Below, one piece after another: positions 1 to 11,989 of a stretch of 64,000 bases of DNA (the first letter of the stretch is position 1; each line of letters starts with the position of its first letter). The notes below the pieces were generated by a model that had not been told where the DNA came from, made no database searches, and saw nothing but the letters and a program-made list of their open reading frames with translations. Source of the stretch: Agrypnia vestita (taxonomy: Eukaryota; Arthropoda; Insecta; Trichoptera; Phryganeidae). The position numbers and the translations under genes are program-made. The stretch covers positions 124,001 to 188,000 of the forward strand of contig JADDOH010002106.1 of assembly GCA_016648135.1 (NCBI GenBank), written 5' to 3'.

Positions 1-1464
1 AGATTTTTTTTTTCCAATTCCTTAAGACTCTACTGAAACCATATTATTACTAGTAAAAGGCGAAAATACGCTAGAACTATTTACATTTGTCTCGTAGTGA
101 ATGTTAACAGGAATATATTAAGTACGTGTGCCAGCTCCACTACGCGTGAGTTTGACCTGAATTTTACAAGGAAACCTTTATTTTTATCTCGGACTTTGCT
201 CACGGATCTCAGGCTTTGGAGATTTATGTGTCCAAGATGGAAAGTGGCGAGTGCCCCTACTCACGACTTCTGCGTTAGTGCCGGCTGGTAGGAACTGCGC
301 GTTAATAACAATCAACAACACTCCACGCACAGAACGGTCACGCTTCCCTTCCATACACTCGTACTACCAGGAGTCGGCAAGTCGCCCGGCAAATAGTGCC
401 GATCGTATCGAGCGTCCAGCACTACCGTAGAACCTTCGAGACACATAATAAAACCACTATTCAATTAGAGTATCTAATAGCCCGTGTCCAGAAATAAGAA
501 TTTTGACTTGGGACAACCAAGAGATTCTTTGGAGAGAACTTTCGACTTTATTTTACGCTCGCTGTAAGACAATCGTTGGTTTGTTCGTCAGTTAGGTAAA
601 TTTATATCGATCTAGCAGCAGTTAAGATGGAATAAATATTTTTAAGTCTTATATTAATTATTGGTGACTTGTGATTAACTTTTTAGAATAGAAAGAATGT
701 AGGAATCTGTGGTTTTAAACCTAAAAGGTGTCGTTGTCAAATCTCGCCCTCAGATCAGATAGTTTGGAATTGTATCCTCTTCGACTGCCGCTGTGGAACA
801 ATGACATCACACTAGGTACATAGGTTATTATGCTTAAATAGTCGATGATATTCCAGCCAATAAACGATTATAATAATGTATTGACATTTTTTTTGGTTTA
901 AACTTTTTAACGTTGAATGTGGAGTCATCAAATATACTTTTAATCGAATAACGAATTCTCGGAAGCAAAAATGTTGACAGTGTTGTCATGTTACATATAT
1001 CATCAACTCTCCTAATTTCGAACTCCAACTTCTAAAGTCGATGGAATTACCAACTCCGATGACGACTAGCCGCTAATGAGGCGCGGGCCTCCGAGTGTGA
1101 GATTTGACAGCAGTCAGTTTTTTCTCGACGCTTATCAATCTTACAATTAAATATAAATAGTGGTTTATCTCTCCCATTTAAGTTGATTTTTCCGGTAAAA
1201 TATTATTAATCGACTGAAGCGAGACGTTTATTATTTAATTAGTCATCTGGTGCATAATATCCGTCACAAAAACAAAATTTTCTTTGATGTTAATAGTTTG
1301 TTACGTCACGAGCCGCGTGCAACGGTTGGCCGCAAGGTTTTCCGAGAGGCTGCCCTGATCACGCGTCGTGCACTGAATACGTCCGCGAGTACAAGTGAGA
1401 TAATGGTCATGTAAATGTAGTGCAACACAACAGGGCCTTCTAAACTTGCCATTCCTGGTACCAC
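1..1464. other. Intergenic DNA, no gene recognised
   Basis: The stretch is mostly AT-rich, with a more GC-balanced part at about 200-430. Reading frames are all 64 codons or shorter and show no domain, signal peptide or clear splice sites. I see no element termini before 1465. It could hold a non-coding exon, but nothing in the sequence supports one. Confidence 0.4.
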
Positions 1465-1467
1465 TAA

Positions 1468-1612
1468 GGCCCGGTTGTTTCAAGTTGGATCAAAGTAAGC
1501 GTTCTTTTAAAGCATAGATTTTTACGTTCTCCACCAATCAGATGATCCGTTTTCGTAAAAATCTATGCTCTGATCGACCGCTTACTTTGATCGAACTTGA
1601 AACAACCGGGCC
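1468..1612. mobile_element. PIF/Harbinger-type MITE (145 bp, TAA target duplication)
   Basis: The element starts GGCCCGGTTGTTTCAAGTT and ends with its inverted complement. The arms are about 58 bp with a few mismatches, so almost the whole element folds on itself. It is flanked on both sides by TAA (1465-1467 and 1613-1615). A 3-bp TWA duplication is typical of PIF/Harbinger transposons. No coding capacity is present, so it must have been moved by a transposase encoded elsewhere. The superfamily call rests only on target-site length and sequence. Confidence 0.75.
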
Positions 1613-1664
1613 TAAGTCAAGAAATAATAATAGAAAACGCAAGATTCACCTTCTCTTTGTTTAA

Positions 1665-1896
1665 CTTCTTCTTCTCGTGCCCTGTCCGTTTACCGGACGT
1701 TGGCTATGCGGACTTTGTTTACTGCGGCCCGAAACAGCTTCACAGTAGACTGGCCAAACCACTGTCTCAAGTTTTTCAGTCATGAAGTCCTCCCTCTTCC
1801 AGGGCCCCGACTTCCGGCAATCTTTCTCTGCATTATGAGATGCAAGATCTCGTATTTCTCTGGATGTCTCATCACATGTCTTAGATATTGAAATTT
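1665..1896 (-). pseudogene. Decayed C-terminal end of an RTE-like LINE
   Basis: Read on the minus strand, this gives a typical LINE reverse-transcriptase tail: an LRHVMRHPEKYEILHLI-like segment, a GPGRGRTS segment, then a stop where a tryptophan is expected, followed by LKNLRQWFGQST and FRAAVNKVRIANVR, then a stop. A GAA-type tail lies at about 1667-1678, as in RTE-clade elements that end in short tandem repeats. The copy is truncated at its 5' end near 1896 and carries an in-frame TGA, so it is dead. A second copy of the same family is at 13337-13532 on the same strand. Confidence 0.75.
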
Positions 1897-2169
1897 TCGG
1901 ATTTTTATTGTTTTAATAACTTCTTTTTCTTTATTCATTGTTTAACTTACTTAAAAATAAATTCCTTTTCACTTTTTTTTTTACTTCTTTATTAGTTTTT
2001 GTAATTATACTTCCTTATTGAGGATGAAATTTTAGTAAGCAATGAAACGCGCGAGCACCGTTTTCACATTTTTAAAGTTAGCTGTCGAAGTAATTAAAGT
2101 AAAATATATATTTCATATATTGTTTATGTTTATTGCGTAAATGTCACAAATTTATTCGCAACATTTTTA

Positions 2170-2345
2170 CATATGTGTTCTAAGAACACAATTACTGGAT
2201 TTTGTTCACAAAGGGATAATCATTAATTAATTAATAAAAAATTTAGAAGTCTCACAGACACAAAGCTATTTATATGAGAAACATGTATAGAAGTCTGATG
2301 ACCACAGGACTTACGGAATGTATTCGCAGACTTAAGTGATCTTAA
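2170..2345 (+). repeat. Repeat family B, copy 1
   Basis: The copy contains the family blocks in order: an AAGAACACAATTACTGGATTTT-like block, AGAAGTCTCACAGA, a TATATGAGAAAC block, GTATAGAAGTCT, and the end block CTTAAGTGATC. The same blocks recur at 3590-4140, 8696-8745, 18054-18240, 37255-37510 and 59610-59770. There is no coding capacity. I cannot say whether it is a MITE or a SINE. Confidence 0.6.
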
Positions 2346-3588
2346 GTGGTTATTATTATACTAAATACAAAAAAAACTTATTCGATATTTCTTATTTCAG
2401 CTATATAATCAAAGGATTGCGTATTGTCTTAAATACAATGCCTCTTGATTAAATAACTGAAATCAAGAATATTGAATTATGTTTTGATTTTTTAATTATT
2501 TAATTTCAAATAATACTATCCATTCTCTAAGTAAATTGAATTTAAGTAGTGAACAATGCGAAAAGGGTTCAAAAAATCACGCAGAAAATTAAATATTAAA
2601 AACATTAATTATAACAAAACTAAAAAAATGATTTAAAAATATTTTTTATTAATTAATGAAAATTGTTAACATACTTTGTAATATTTTTGAGAGAAAAAAT
2701 CATGTCACACGCGCTTACAGTAATATAAAGCCCACAAAGTGGAGCAATTTTCTTTAGTTTGTTTGGTAATTTATTAATTGATTAAATAATTTTGTTTGCG
2801 TCGTTTTAGAAAGATATGTGTATTTAAAATGTGTGAAAACTTAGTAATAAATTTTAGTTTGGTTCCTTTTGGTACAAAAATATGATACAAAACACAAAAG
2901 AAAAAGTTTAATTGGCCTTGTTGAAGAATGGACAATTGATCCACCAACAACCCCCAGAGGCTCCCGCCCCACAGTTTGAGAACCCGCGCTCTGGAACCTT
3001 CACGTTGCAGTCATGATGCAACGCGTGTGGCGCAAAATATCCCGCGAGAACAAATACACTGGATAGATACGACTACAAAACGTTTCACAAGCCCCAACTT
3101 TGCGTTCACCGTTCTAAAATGACTGCCAAATTGCGTGCCGTCACTGAGCCGTTGAAGTTCCGTGATTTTGTAGTTTGTGTATTACAGAAGAGAGGGACAT
3201 TCCGATGATTTTTACGTTCTAGTTTGTGGCCAGGACTATCTGATGAGATAAGCTCACCTGTGGCGAGATTCTGCTGTACGAGCGGCAAACGTAGATTGCA
3301 TCCGAGTTGGTGGAGTGTTCAGAAAATTGTGTTAATTGAAGTCGTGCTTTTGGCTACCTAAAGCGCACAAATGTACACAAAGTCTTCTGATTTAAGCGAA
3401 CACAACAAAATGAAAAGTACATGGAAAACTGTCACAAAAAATAACATTTGGTACTGTAGTATACTCGAGCTTTCGCGGCAAATTACAATTTAATTATTAA
3501 ACACACAATACATTGCTTTTTTCACTTACCTAATATATTGAAGCATTTATTATATCTATTCAGAATATTTTGGATATGTTAAAAATTT
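2346..3588. other. Intergenic DNA, no gene recognised
   Basis: Very AT-rich to about 2930, then more GC-balanced at 2940-3320. The frames in the latter part (longest 60 codons, minus strand, 3106-3288) show no recognisable motif. I see no terminal repeats. Confidence 0.35.
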
Positions 3589-3589
3589 T

Positions 3590-4140
3590 AAAGAACACAA
3601 TGTTTCTTACCCATTTCGTCTCTTTGGAACATCTACAATATATCATGATGTTTCCTCTGTGGATAAAATCCAGTATTGTGTTCTTAAAATTTAAGAACAC
3701 ACATTCATAATATTCTGAATATGTAAAAACTGATCAAAAAAAATTAAATTTAAATAATTTTTAGGCTTGTTTTAGAGTAAATGTTAATAATTCGGAAGAA
3801 TGAATTCGTATACCTTCATTTAAAAAGAATATTGCTTTAATAAATCTGGAAAAAAATTGATATCTCATTACCAAGAGTGATATCTATGTGGTTTATCAGG
3901 GGTGACAAATTGGAAACAAAATGTGCAAAGTTGACACACAACTTCCAAAAATTTATTGTGAAAAAAACAATCTGTGAGGAGTGGAATTGGTTACATTATG
4001 TAAAGTGATCACTTAAGCCTGCCGTACGATAGGTATGTCCTATAAACATCCAATAGACTTAATTGACTATATAAATAGATTCGTCTCTATGAGACATCCA
4101 TTATATAGGTATCTTGATTTACTATATCGGTTTATAATCT
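3590..4140 (-). repeat. Repeat family B, copy 2 (minus orientation, interrupted)
   Basis: Minus-strand family B blocks occur at 3590-3700 (GAACACAATACTGGATTTTATC) and at 3970-4140 (GTCTCATAGAGACGAAT and CTTAAGTGATCACTTTAC). About 270 bp of AT-rich sequence separates them. The order of the two parts on the minus strand is not the same as in copy 1, so this may be two partial copies rather than one. Confidence 0.5.
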
Positions 4141-5620
4141 CGTTGGTGTGTCGGCAGAATCGTTTACTTTCGCATTCGGGAGTCGAATAAAACTCCGTAC
4201 TTCGGGATTTTTCATAATAGGGTTCACTTTAACAACACGTAACGTTAACTTCAAACTTAACTTATTAACGTAAACTTTCGTTACACTTAGAAAACAGATT
4301 AACAGATACACGAACTAAGTTAGAATTTGGGAAAGCGAATGACCTGCGCAACGACTACATACAAACCGTATTTATTTACTGGATCTTAATTAAAGAGTTG
4401 AGGTTGTTATTACGGTCGTTCGACATATTTAACTGTAACTTAACTATAATTTAACTGTAATAAGAATTCAACGAAACGTCGAGAATCGTATCTCAGAAAA
4501 ACATACGGTTCATATAAAATATCCGCAACCAGTTACAGTTAAATACCTCGTATCTATTTAATGGTCTTCCAGGTATCACAGGAAGGGAAATTTAAAAAGA
4601 AACTGATAGATTACATTTAAATTGATTGTCAATTTTCACTGAATTATTTAATAATGTAAGATTTCTGTTCTGAAAGTAAATTTCTTTGTCAGAAATTGTA
4701 AAAAATAATAAAATTTCTTATGTTAATATATGTTAATATTACCTAGGTAGGTAGATAATACTCAAACTTTTAAACAATCAACGAGCTTTTAATAAAGTTA
4801 TTTATATTTATAGTGCAGGAATTTCAGAATTGCGGTTGTATTAAATTGTCTCATGATGTTTGTTTCCAAATCAATGTTCATTATAAAAATAAAACGTTCA
4901 ACGTTGATCCGTTATATTTATATCGAAAATAAATCGTTTTAGGTTATAAACAAAGTGAGTCGTTATCCAAAGAAAACAAATCGCTCCTAAACTACAACAC
5001 TCGTTTTAACAAAAAGGTTTATATGTCGCTGGAAGGTACAATATCCTTTAAAACATATATGTATCTTCACATACATATACATATTATGAAGAATCTAATT
5101 ATGTCGACGACTTTGTTGCATTATTTTTATTGCAAAAGCATCCAATTTACGTATTTCACGCCTGTAGAAGACGTTCTGAAGATTTTTATTGGTTTTAAAC
5201 ACTTGTACCTACCTCAATAACATACATATGATGAAATATATTATGTTCGAACATCAGTTTTTATCTCCAAACTCATAGTCAAAAATGGAGATACTATTTT
5301 AAGCTGCAAAAATACGCCCAACACTAACGATGGCACAATTTGACATTGATGAATGTGAATTTAAACGTCTGAACTAGTCCCTAAGGATGCTGCAGAGAAG
5401 ATACGCCAATGAACAACACCTGCGTGAACAAAAAATCGCTATCACGACTATTTTCTAAAGGACTACAAATATTCAATGATTTATCTCAACAGATAAGTCA
5501 AATAGACATCATTGGATTTATAAAAACAAGTGACAAACAAATCGAGGAAACCAACGCACACTATATTTGTGCTGTATTTAGGTCTCATATAACATTATTA
5601 ATAACACTAGCTGTAACCCA
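4141..5620. other. AT-rich intergenic DNA
   Basis: Only short frames (71 codons or fewer) without recognisable domains. I see no repeat termini or RNA genes. The 5409-5624 plus-strand frame is not supported by any motif. Confidence 0.35.
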
Positions 5621-5624
5621 TTAA

Positions 5625-5710
5625 AAATGACTGAACATTGGTTTGCGTCTTTGCTAAGCCCTAGTATATATTTATAATATATTTTTGGCGGTCCACGGAA
5701 AGGATCTTTC
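5625..5710 (+). repeat. SINE family S1, truncated copy
   Basis: The segment matches the internal part of two other copies (33.0 and 34.7 kb): GGTTTGCGTCTTTGCTAAGC followed by CCTAGTATATATTTATAATA and TTTTTGGCGGTCCACGG. It stops before the tRNA-like B-box block seen in the other copies. Confidence 0.55.
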
Positions 5711-6836
5711 AGGTCATTAACGAACTGGTAAGTGGGACCTTACACAGATCCAGGGCTGTATTATGAGTAATAGCTCCCATATCGGCCCTACACTTTTGCC
5801 ATCCAGTTGGCATTATTTTATAATGCTAAAGCGAAATCTCTCCACGCCACAGAGAGAGAGAAAAGACACATCACTGTCTCTGAAGTGCAAACGGGATTAA
5901 ACTTGATGGAAAGTAAACAAAAGAAAATAATAGTTAAGTAAAATAACATAACAAAGTAATTAATAGTAAAATTAATAGTAAAATAAGAATAACATTACGT
6001 AAAAATTAAATAATAGATATGTAGATATCATAAAAGAACTGTCGATAATTTGCGTTAAATAAAAAAAATCGTGCGTGTACCTACGCGCGGTAGAAGTTAT
6101 ACTTGAAAACTTAAATAAAGACAAAATTATACATTAATGACCCTCTAAGTATTGAGTTGTAAAAATCATTGTCCATTATTTTATTTTATTAAACCTCGAA
6201 TATTTAAAATAATTGGAGTAAGTAAAAACTTTCTTAAAAATTGATCGAAACATTCGTGAACTCGCATGTAAACGGAATCTGACAGCTGACAAGAATTCAA
6301 TATGGCTTCGTTGTTGAGACGTTGTTGCTTTTCAAAAGTATCTACCCACTCTCATGTTTTATCGAGTTTTGGCTTAAAACGGTTCTGCATTCATAAGTTT
6401 CAAAACTATACAACTTGAATTGAATGTCGAATGTGTTTTTTGTTTTGAAAACGAATATCTGACAATGACGTCGCTTTTGCAATAAATAATTTCGTGAATA
6501 TCACTTTTAATCGTTTTTGGCTTGGTGTCAAACAAAAACATATTTAAAGAACGACCGAAACATTCGTGAACTCGCATGTGAACAAATTTTGACAGCTGAT
6601 AAAAATTCAATATTCCGTCGTTAGTTCTGGTATCGCATTTCCGTTACATGTTCCGCCACATACTGCCTGCGCAACTTCCGTTGCAATAAAAATGTTACTC
6701 CGAATATGCCAAAAGGGGTAGGTATATAAGTATAAGATATGATAAACAAATTTTGTTACGTTGTGGATTTTATGTCGTTAATCGCGTGATGTGGGGATTT
6801 TTATTATATTTTAATCAAATATCGTAGGTGTATAAA
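5711..6836. other. Intergenic DNA with a short internal duplication
   Basis: A block beginning near 6240 (CGAAACATTCGTGAACTCGC) recurs near 6553 with the following GACAGCTGA-AAGAATTCAATAT sequence, so about 70 bp is directly duplicated some 310 bp apart. No genes are recognised. Confidence 0.4.
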
Positions 6837-6848
6837 ATTGTCTATGGA

Positions 6849-7513
6849 CTTACTTACTTACTTACTTACCATCACGCCGTTTCCCCGTGGGGGTAGGCAG
6901 AGAAGATAGAGCGCCACACTCTTCTGTCCTGACATACAACTCTCGCCTCATCCACATTCATATATCTTCGCATGCAAGCTCGCCGGTTGTTGAGGCTTCT
7001 AACGGGACCATCTTCCAGTATCTGGTTGATCTGGTCATGCCACGTCTTCCGCGGTCGCCCTCTCTTTCTGGCGCCATCAACACTTGCATTATATATCTTT
7101 CTTACAATTCTTTTCTCATTCATTCGCTCAACATGCCCAAACCATCTGAGCGACCCTTTTTTAATTCTATTAATTATGCTAAGATCAGCTTTACATTCAT
7201 TCCTAATATCTGCATTCTTTACTCTATCATAAATTGATTTGCCACACACACGTCTAAGGGATCTCATCTCCACTGCATTCAATCTACTTTCGTTCCTCTT
7301 CTGCCAGCTCCAGGCTTCGCTTCCATACATCAGTGTTGGTACCAGAATTCCATTATGTACAGATAGTTTTGCCTCAGTAGACATATTTCTATTGGAAACT
7401 ATTGCGTTCAAAGCACCGTTCACCCTATTCCCCGCAGTCACTCTCCTTTCGATATCTTTCTCAACATTCCCTCTTCTATCGAACATACTTCCCAAGTACA
7501 CAAACAAAAAAGT
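6849..7513 (-). mobile_element. 5'-truncated LINE insertion with 12-bp target duplication
   Basis: Both sides carry the identical 12-mer ATTGTCTATGGA (6837-6848 and 7514-7525). The minus-strand 3' end is a GTAA tandem tail, visible on the plus strand as repeated CTTA at about 6849-6870. The body encodes the C-terminal part of a reverse-transcriptase polyprotein and no endonuclease or upstream RT motifs. A variable target duplication plus a simple-repeat tail and 5' truncation is the signature of target-primed reverse transcription by an RTE-like LINE. Confidence 0.85.
6872..7507 (-). CDS. LINE reverse-transcriptase C-terminal fragment (211 codons open)
   Basis: The open frame starts inside the domain (YLGSMFDRRG at about residues 4-13) and has no ATG at its upstream edge. 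It carries the usual LINE tail motifs in order: TLMYGSEAWSW (about 58-68), EMRSLRRVCG (about 79-88), SLRWFGHVERM (about 118-128) and a GRPRKTWHDQI segment (about 148-158). The RT palm and catalytic residues are absent because the copy is 5'-truncated, so it cannot be an active enzyme. The frame is still fully open, which suggests a fairly recent insertion. The clade (RTE or a relative) is inferred from the tail and the motif style. Confidence 0.8.
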   Translation of the reverse strand: MFVYLGSMFDRRGNVEKDIERRVTAGNRVNGALNAIVSNRNMSTEAKLSVHNGILVPTLMYGSEAWSWQKRNESRLNAVEMRSLRRVCGKSIYDRVKNADIRNECKADLSIINRIKKGSLRWFGHVERMNEKRIVRKIYNASVDGARKRGRPRKTWHDQINQILEDGPVRSLNNRRACMRRYMNVDEARVVCQDRRVWRSIFSAYPHGETA

Positions 7514-7525
7514 ATTGTCTATGGA

Positions 7526-8695
7526 AATTACAGTAAATTACAGTATCTAGTTGGTCTAAGCCTTTTAATGTGAGTAGACTCGGTTCACATTCGGACAGGT
7601 ATCTACCATCAAATACCACAAACTTTTGTTTTGAAACTACAAAGTTTGTTACACTCGGTATAAATATATTTTATAATGATTATATCGAGGTAGGAAACCA
7701 GCTACAACTCGGAATCCATCCCAACTCTCACTAGCTAACGAGTTGAAAATGAATTCATTAGTCAGCCGTACTGTTTAAGGAAACTTTATAATTAATTTAA
7801 TTGATACTGGTTGGTCATGTAATGTAAACTCCTTAGATTCTGCTTTGTTTATTTGAAAGTCGCAGGCGAAGTATTTGAAATTGTTTTATTTAAAAAGAAA
7901 CAAAAGTAATTTTGTCCGCACTTTATCAACACCTCAACAAAAGTATGTCAATATACGTAAATTATAAAGGATATCTAAAATACCCGGACAGGTTGGAAGG
8001 ATAAACCAGGAATGGGGATATGGAAGTGGCATACGGAACGACTGTGGACTGTAATTAAGGTGGCGGAAAAGAACACAGATGAATTGGCCGACTCACCACT
8101 TCTGATAATGTTCCTCCTCTAGGTTTATTTTTATTTTTTTATTTATTACATATTTTACACTTAACAAAGATCCTGCTAACTATGAATTAGTTGTCAGCAG
8201 GTTTCTTCTATTACTAATGAATATACTTAATGACTATTTAATAACAGTGTTGGCTTACGTAAAAATATAATATATAAAATTATAAAAAAATAGTCTGTTT
8301 CACTACGAAGTTCGACGAATTCGATGATCACCACACTGATCTTCAAATCTGAGCACTCAATAAATGCACTGTTGCGATAACAAATTCTTTAGAAAAGGTT
8401 GACTTCAAGATTCAGTTCGATATATAGAGCGACAAACGATACTACACTTCCGGGCGGTAGTTGATGTTCAACTGTGTGATGTAGGCGAGGAAGAATGAAG
8501 AGGAGGGATAAGGGTCGTGAACCGTGACGTGACTGCCGCCAGATTTCTGGTCGAGCGCCTAAAAATGCAAATATTAACGATACCCTACGATTTAATTAGG
8601 AAAAGTAATAGATTTCTTACAAAGACAAAATTATTTAAACGTGAAAGCATGTTTGAAGGGTTTATTTGGCGTTCACAGGGCTTTCGATCTATCTT
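7526..8695. other. Intergenic DNA, no gene recognised
   Basis: Includes an AT-rich block at about 8118-8290 (TTATTTTTTTATTTATTACA start) that could be a LINE 3' end, but no coding tail is attached. The 8517-8705 plus-strand frame has no motif. No RNA genes seen. Confidence 0.3.
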
Positions 8696-8745
8696 AGCTG
8701 GCTAAAGTGATCACTTTACACAACGCAACATCCTAATATCTTATT
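8696..8745 (+). repeat. Repeat family B, end fragment
   Basis: Only the terminal block is present: AAAGTGATCACTTTACACAA, then CGCAACATCCTAATATC. It matches the ends of the copies at 4.0, 18.1, 37.4 and 59.7 kb. The core is a short palindrome, AAAGTGATCACTTT. Confidence 0.5.
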
Positions 8746-9536
8746 TTGCACATCATCTTTCCTTCGTTATATCAATATTAGCATTGCCTCCAGGATCTCC
8801 AGCCAGATGAAATGCAACCAATCGCCATTCGTGACAATATTTAAAAACTGTGCTCGAGATAATTTAATGTTCTAGGTTGTCACTTTGTATTTATAGGGAG
8901 TGGGTAAGGAATGCGCGGTCACATAATATTATATAAATCTCCACTAATAAATACAACACGAATATTTCCGCACGAACTGGTCGTGGATCGTGACGCTCAC
9001 TTCCTCTGGAACTTGACATTGGAAACATAGCTCTTACCTCTGGAAACAATCTGGATCTATAATACATTCTCTAATCCGGGTAATAAACAATCAACATTCA
9101 TGATTGATTATGGTTTTGTAGATGTTATTAATTCTGTACCCTCACCTTCGCGTCAGTAACTCCTCGGTTTCTCGAACAGCCTTTAGCCTAAAGGGTAAAA
9201 ATATATTTCCAGACTTTGACGCTCCTCAAAACTACTAGTTATTTACACTAAAGTAGGAGTTCAATGTACATTATTTATCTACATAGTCACCTCCCGTTTA
9301 GTTTCAGCGGTTCATAAGCTTGCATATTCCTTCCAAGAAGAAGGTTTTCGGTTAGTCACGAAGTCACTTATGCACCGCCTCCTGCAAATCCCAGGAAAAT
9401 CAACGACCTAGCAAAGCATCCTTGAGCGGCCCAAACAGATGAAAGTCGGAGCATCGTGCTCCCTTACTCCTCTTGCGTTACACTCGTCCGACCACTTTTA
9501 AAGTTCTCAATCCACGAAAATACGCTTTTGCGTGAT
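8746..9536. other. Intergenic DNA, no gene recognised
   Basis: Unremarkable mixed-composition sequence. I see no open frame with a recognisable motif, no element ends and no RNA genes. Confidence 0.3.
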
Positions 9537-9539
9537 AAG

Positions 9540-9723
9540 GTAGACCTCTTTTCATTTAAGAAAGACAATCGAATAAGTATGTGTAAGCCGTGCGTACGAC
9601 GCACATTGTCTTGTTGTGTCGGTGTTTACGAGTATAAATACCAACACAACGAAAAAATGTACCTCGTACCCACGACTGACACATACTTATACGATTGTCT
9701 TTCTTAAATGGAAGCAGCTATAC
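9540..9723. mobile_element. Foldback MITE family F, copy 1
   Basis: It starts GTAGACCTCTTTTCATTTAA and ends with a diverged inverted complement (CTTAAATGGAAGCAGCTATAC region). Arms of about 80 bp pair through GAAAGACAATCGAATA and GTGTAAGCCGTGCGTACGAC. Two better-preserved copies are at 43168-43347 and 52259-52414. A TA next to each end fits a Tc1/mariner-type target, but I cannot prove the duplication. No coding capacity. Confidence 0.7.
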
Positions 9724-9913
9724 TCTCCACGTATTTTAATAAAAGTTTACGATGATTTTTATCCCTTTTCACATCCTCTGACCAGGAAAATCGGATGACT
9801 GCTCGTCGTTCCACTCTGGTGCAAACTGCTAGCGAAACGGGAATTATTATGTAAATGACACGATCGGGATCAAATTTTGCATACATGACCGCAGTCGCAT
9901 CAGCTCCAAGCAT
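9724..9913 (-). pseudogene. Possible mariner-like transposase N-terminal relic
   Basis: A 69-codon minus-strand frame contains TRVERRAVIRFSWSEDV, followed by HRKLLLKY. This resembles the N-terminal helix-turn-helix of some mariner-like transposases, which have an EQRAVIRFLWSEG-type segment followed by IHRRL. Nothing after this segment is preserved because the frame runs into foldback copy 1. The upstream part (AKFDPDRVIYIII) is not recognised. It might instead be an unrelated repeat-derived frame. Confidence 0.35.
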
Positions 9914-11985
9914 GCACGCGCAGGAGGCAATATGATAACATTAAAGGTGCATTGTTGAAGATGTTTAAGTGTTGATAATTTTTGACTCACCCTTCCTCAT
10001 ACAAGCACAAAAGACTCCTTTGAAAGCTGCCTTTTGATCCGCGTATCATTTGATTGCGGCCACCATGTCAATACTGACTTTGAGTAGGAAAGATAGGAAA
10101 CACAATATTAAATATCGAATAGAATCTGATTCGATAGATTCTAAATTTATTTATTAACGGCACATATCGCTTAATGTACTACCAACCAAATAACGTGTTC
10201 TGCTATGTTTTTTATTTTCTTAACTCACCAGAGCCGGTCGCGACACGCGGTGACGTGCTTCGCTATGAACATTTGGTACCGTTTGGCTTATAAGCTCGCG
10301 GTAGGTCAGACGACGCAGCTGATGTCTGGTGTTTTTTAATTTGCATATTTCATCAAAATGATGTATTCGAAATTTGTGCAACACATCATTTAGCTGAATA
10401 TGTCCATGGACAAGTTTTGAATCATTGAGAAAGATGCAAATATTTAGATATACCTATTGAAAAAAATATATACATAAAATAACAAACACTGTTTTAACCA
10501 CTATTAATTCTTAACAAAAATTTAACATGTTATGGAAACGATGCTCCCTTCTCTGGATAAAAAATGTAATTTTTTTGTCCTGAAACAAGTCCGTTTTTGG
10601 AGTATGTACATTTATTGTCCAGAAAAGGAGAGTAGAGTAGAGTAGAATTTTTGTAATAAAAAGTAATTGTGGTTCAAACAATCTATTTATTGTTTTATTT
10701 ATAAAATGGTAAAAATTGATCAAGATAAAATTTAGTCGTGAATAATAATTTGATTCCATGATTGAAAAATTGGCAAGAAGTGAGGAAATTACTTCTTCAC
10801 CTTCAGTGACTTGAAATATTTGAGATACGGTTCTACAGATGGCATCTACGCAACATCTAAAAATACGTCGGAGTTATCAAAATTATCAAAATGTCAGTTG
10901 ATTATGGATTTTTTCTTTAGTTTGTTCTCCAACGATCCAAGTCAAAAAAATGTGGTTCTCTCGTTTGTCTCCGCAGTAATTTAGAATTTCAGGGAAGTCA
11001 AAGACCCCTGATAACTTTCTTACTAAACGAAAGGCTTCACACCCCACCAAAGATTGAAAGTTTCCTAAGGCTCTAATGGAATGTTCGCGACTTCGTTCTT
11101 CAATGAACACACCTGTTTTTAAATATTTGCATCTCGTAACTTAGATGGCTCGCAACATTTTTATAAACAGAATATAATGTTATTCAAGAATGTATTTTTT
11201 AATAAACGCCAAGATTATTCACAGATTCGAATCCCGTCTATCGGCTGATATTGCAACGCTTAAAAATGCAAATTTGTAAAAAGTATCTAGCAGTTTTACA
11301 GACAAACGATTCGGATACCATCCTGACCTTTGTATTGGCTGTCTTGATGTTTTAATAAGTATAACAGGATGGAGGCGGTGGATGACGCGCGTGAATAAAA
11401 AAAATGTTTTTTCTGTTCACTTTCACGGACACGACTAGAATACCCAGAGGTCACTGCTAACCGAACATATTCGACACAATTCCATAATAATTATATGGCC
11501 CATCTTTTCGTGGATATATGAAACATGCCAATTACGCAAAATTGATTTACGATTCTGAAAAGTGGTGCTAAATTTTTAGTACTAGCTCTACACGAAAATA
11601 ATTTAATTTTATGTTTACACCGTCGATAGTCACTTTTTTTTTAAGAAGATTAATTTAAATGTTAAACACTTTTTGTCGGTAACTAAAATTGCATCAAAAA
11701 AGTTAAAATAGATTTTTTAATTAGCTGTAATCTGGTAACATACACTTACGTGGTCACTACCGTGTGTTGAGTATTTATGACATGCCGCTCATTTCTCAAA
11801 AATCACATAAGTTCCAATAATGTCTAAATCGTCGAATTTCAAATGAACCAATTTAAGCCTCAATGGATTGCTAGTGATGTGCTCTTGCCGTAGGCTCCAT
11901 TTGGAGTTTCCTGGGACATTGTGATAAGTGTCAACTTCACTAGAGTTCTAAATAATTACACTGGGAAAATCTTTTAATTGCGCAA
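9914..11985. other. Intergenic DNA, no gene recognised
   Basis: A GC-balanced patch at 10225-10330 has no open frame of note. An AT-rich block with TTATTTATTAACGGCACATA at about 10145 could be a LINE 3' end. The minus-strand 74-codon frame at 10886-11110 has balanced composition but no recognisable motif and no good splice donor; I do not call it a gene. Confidence 0.3.
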
Positions 11986-11989
11986 ACCG

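Noticed and set aside
6887..7550. Plus-strand frames of 86-116 codons
   Set aside because: Opposite-strand shadows of the LINE fragment on the minus strand.
10886..11110. 74-codon minus-strand frame with balanced amino-acid composition
   Set aside because: No recognisable motif and no convincing donor site; could be chance.
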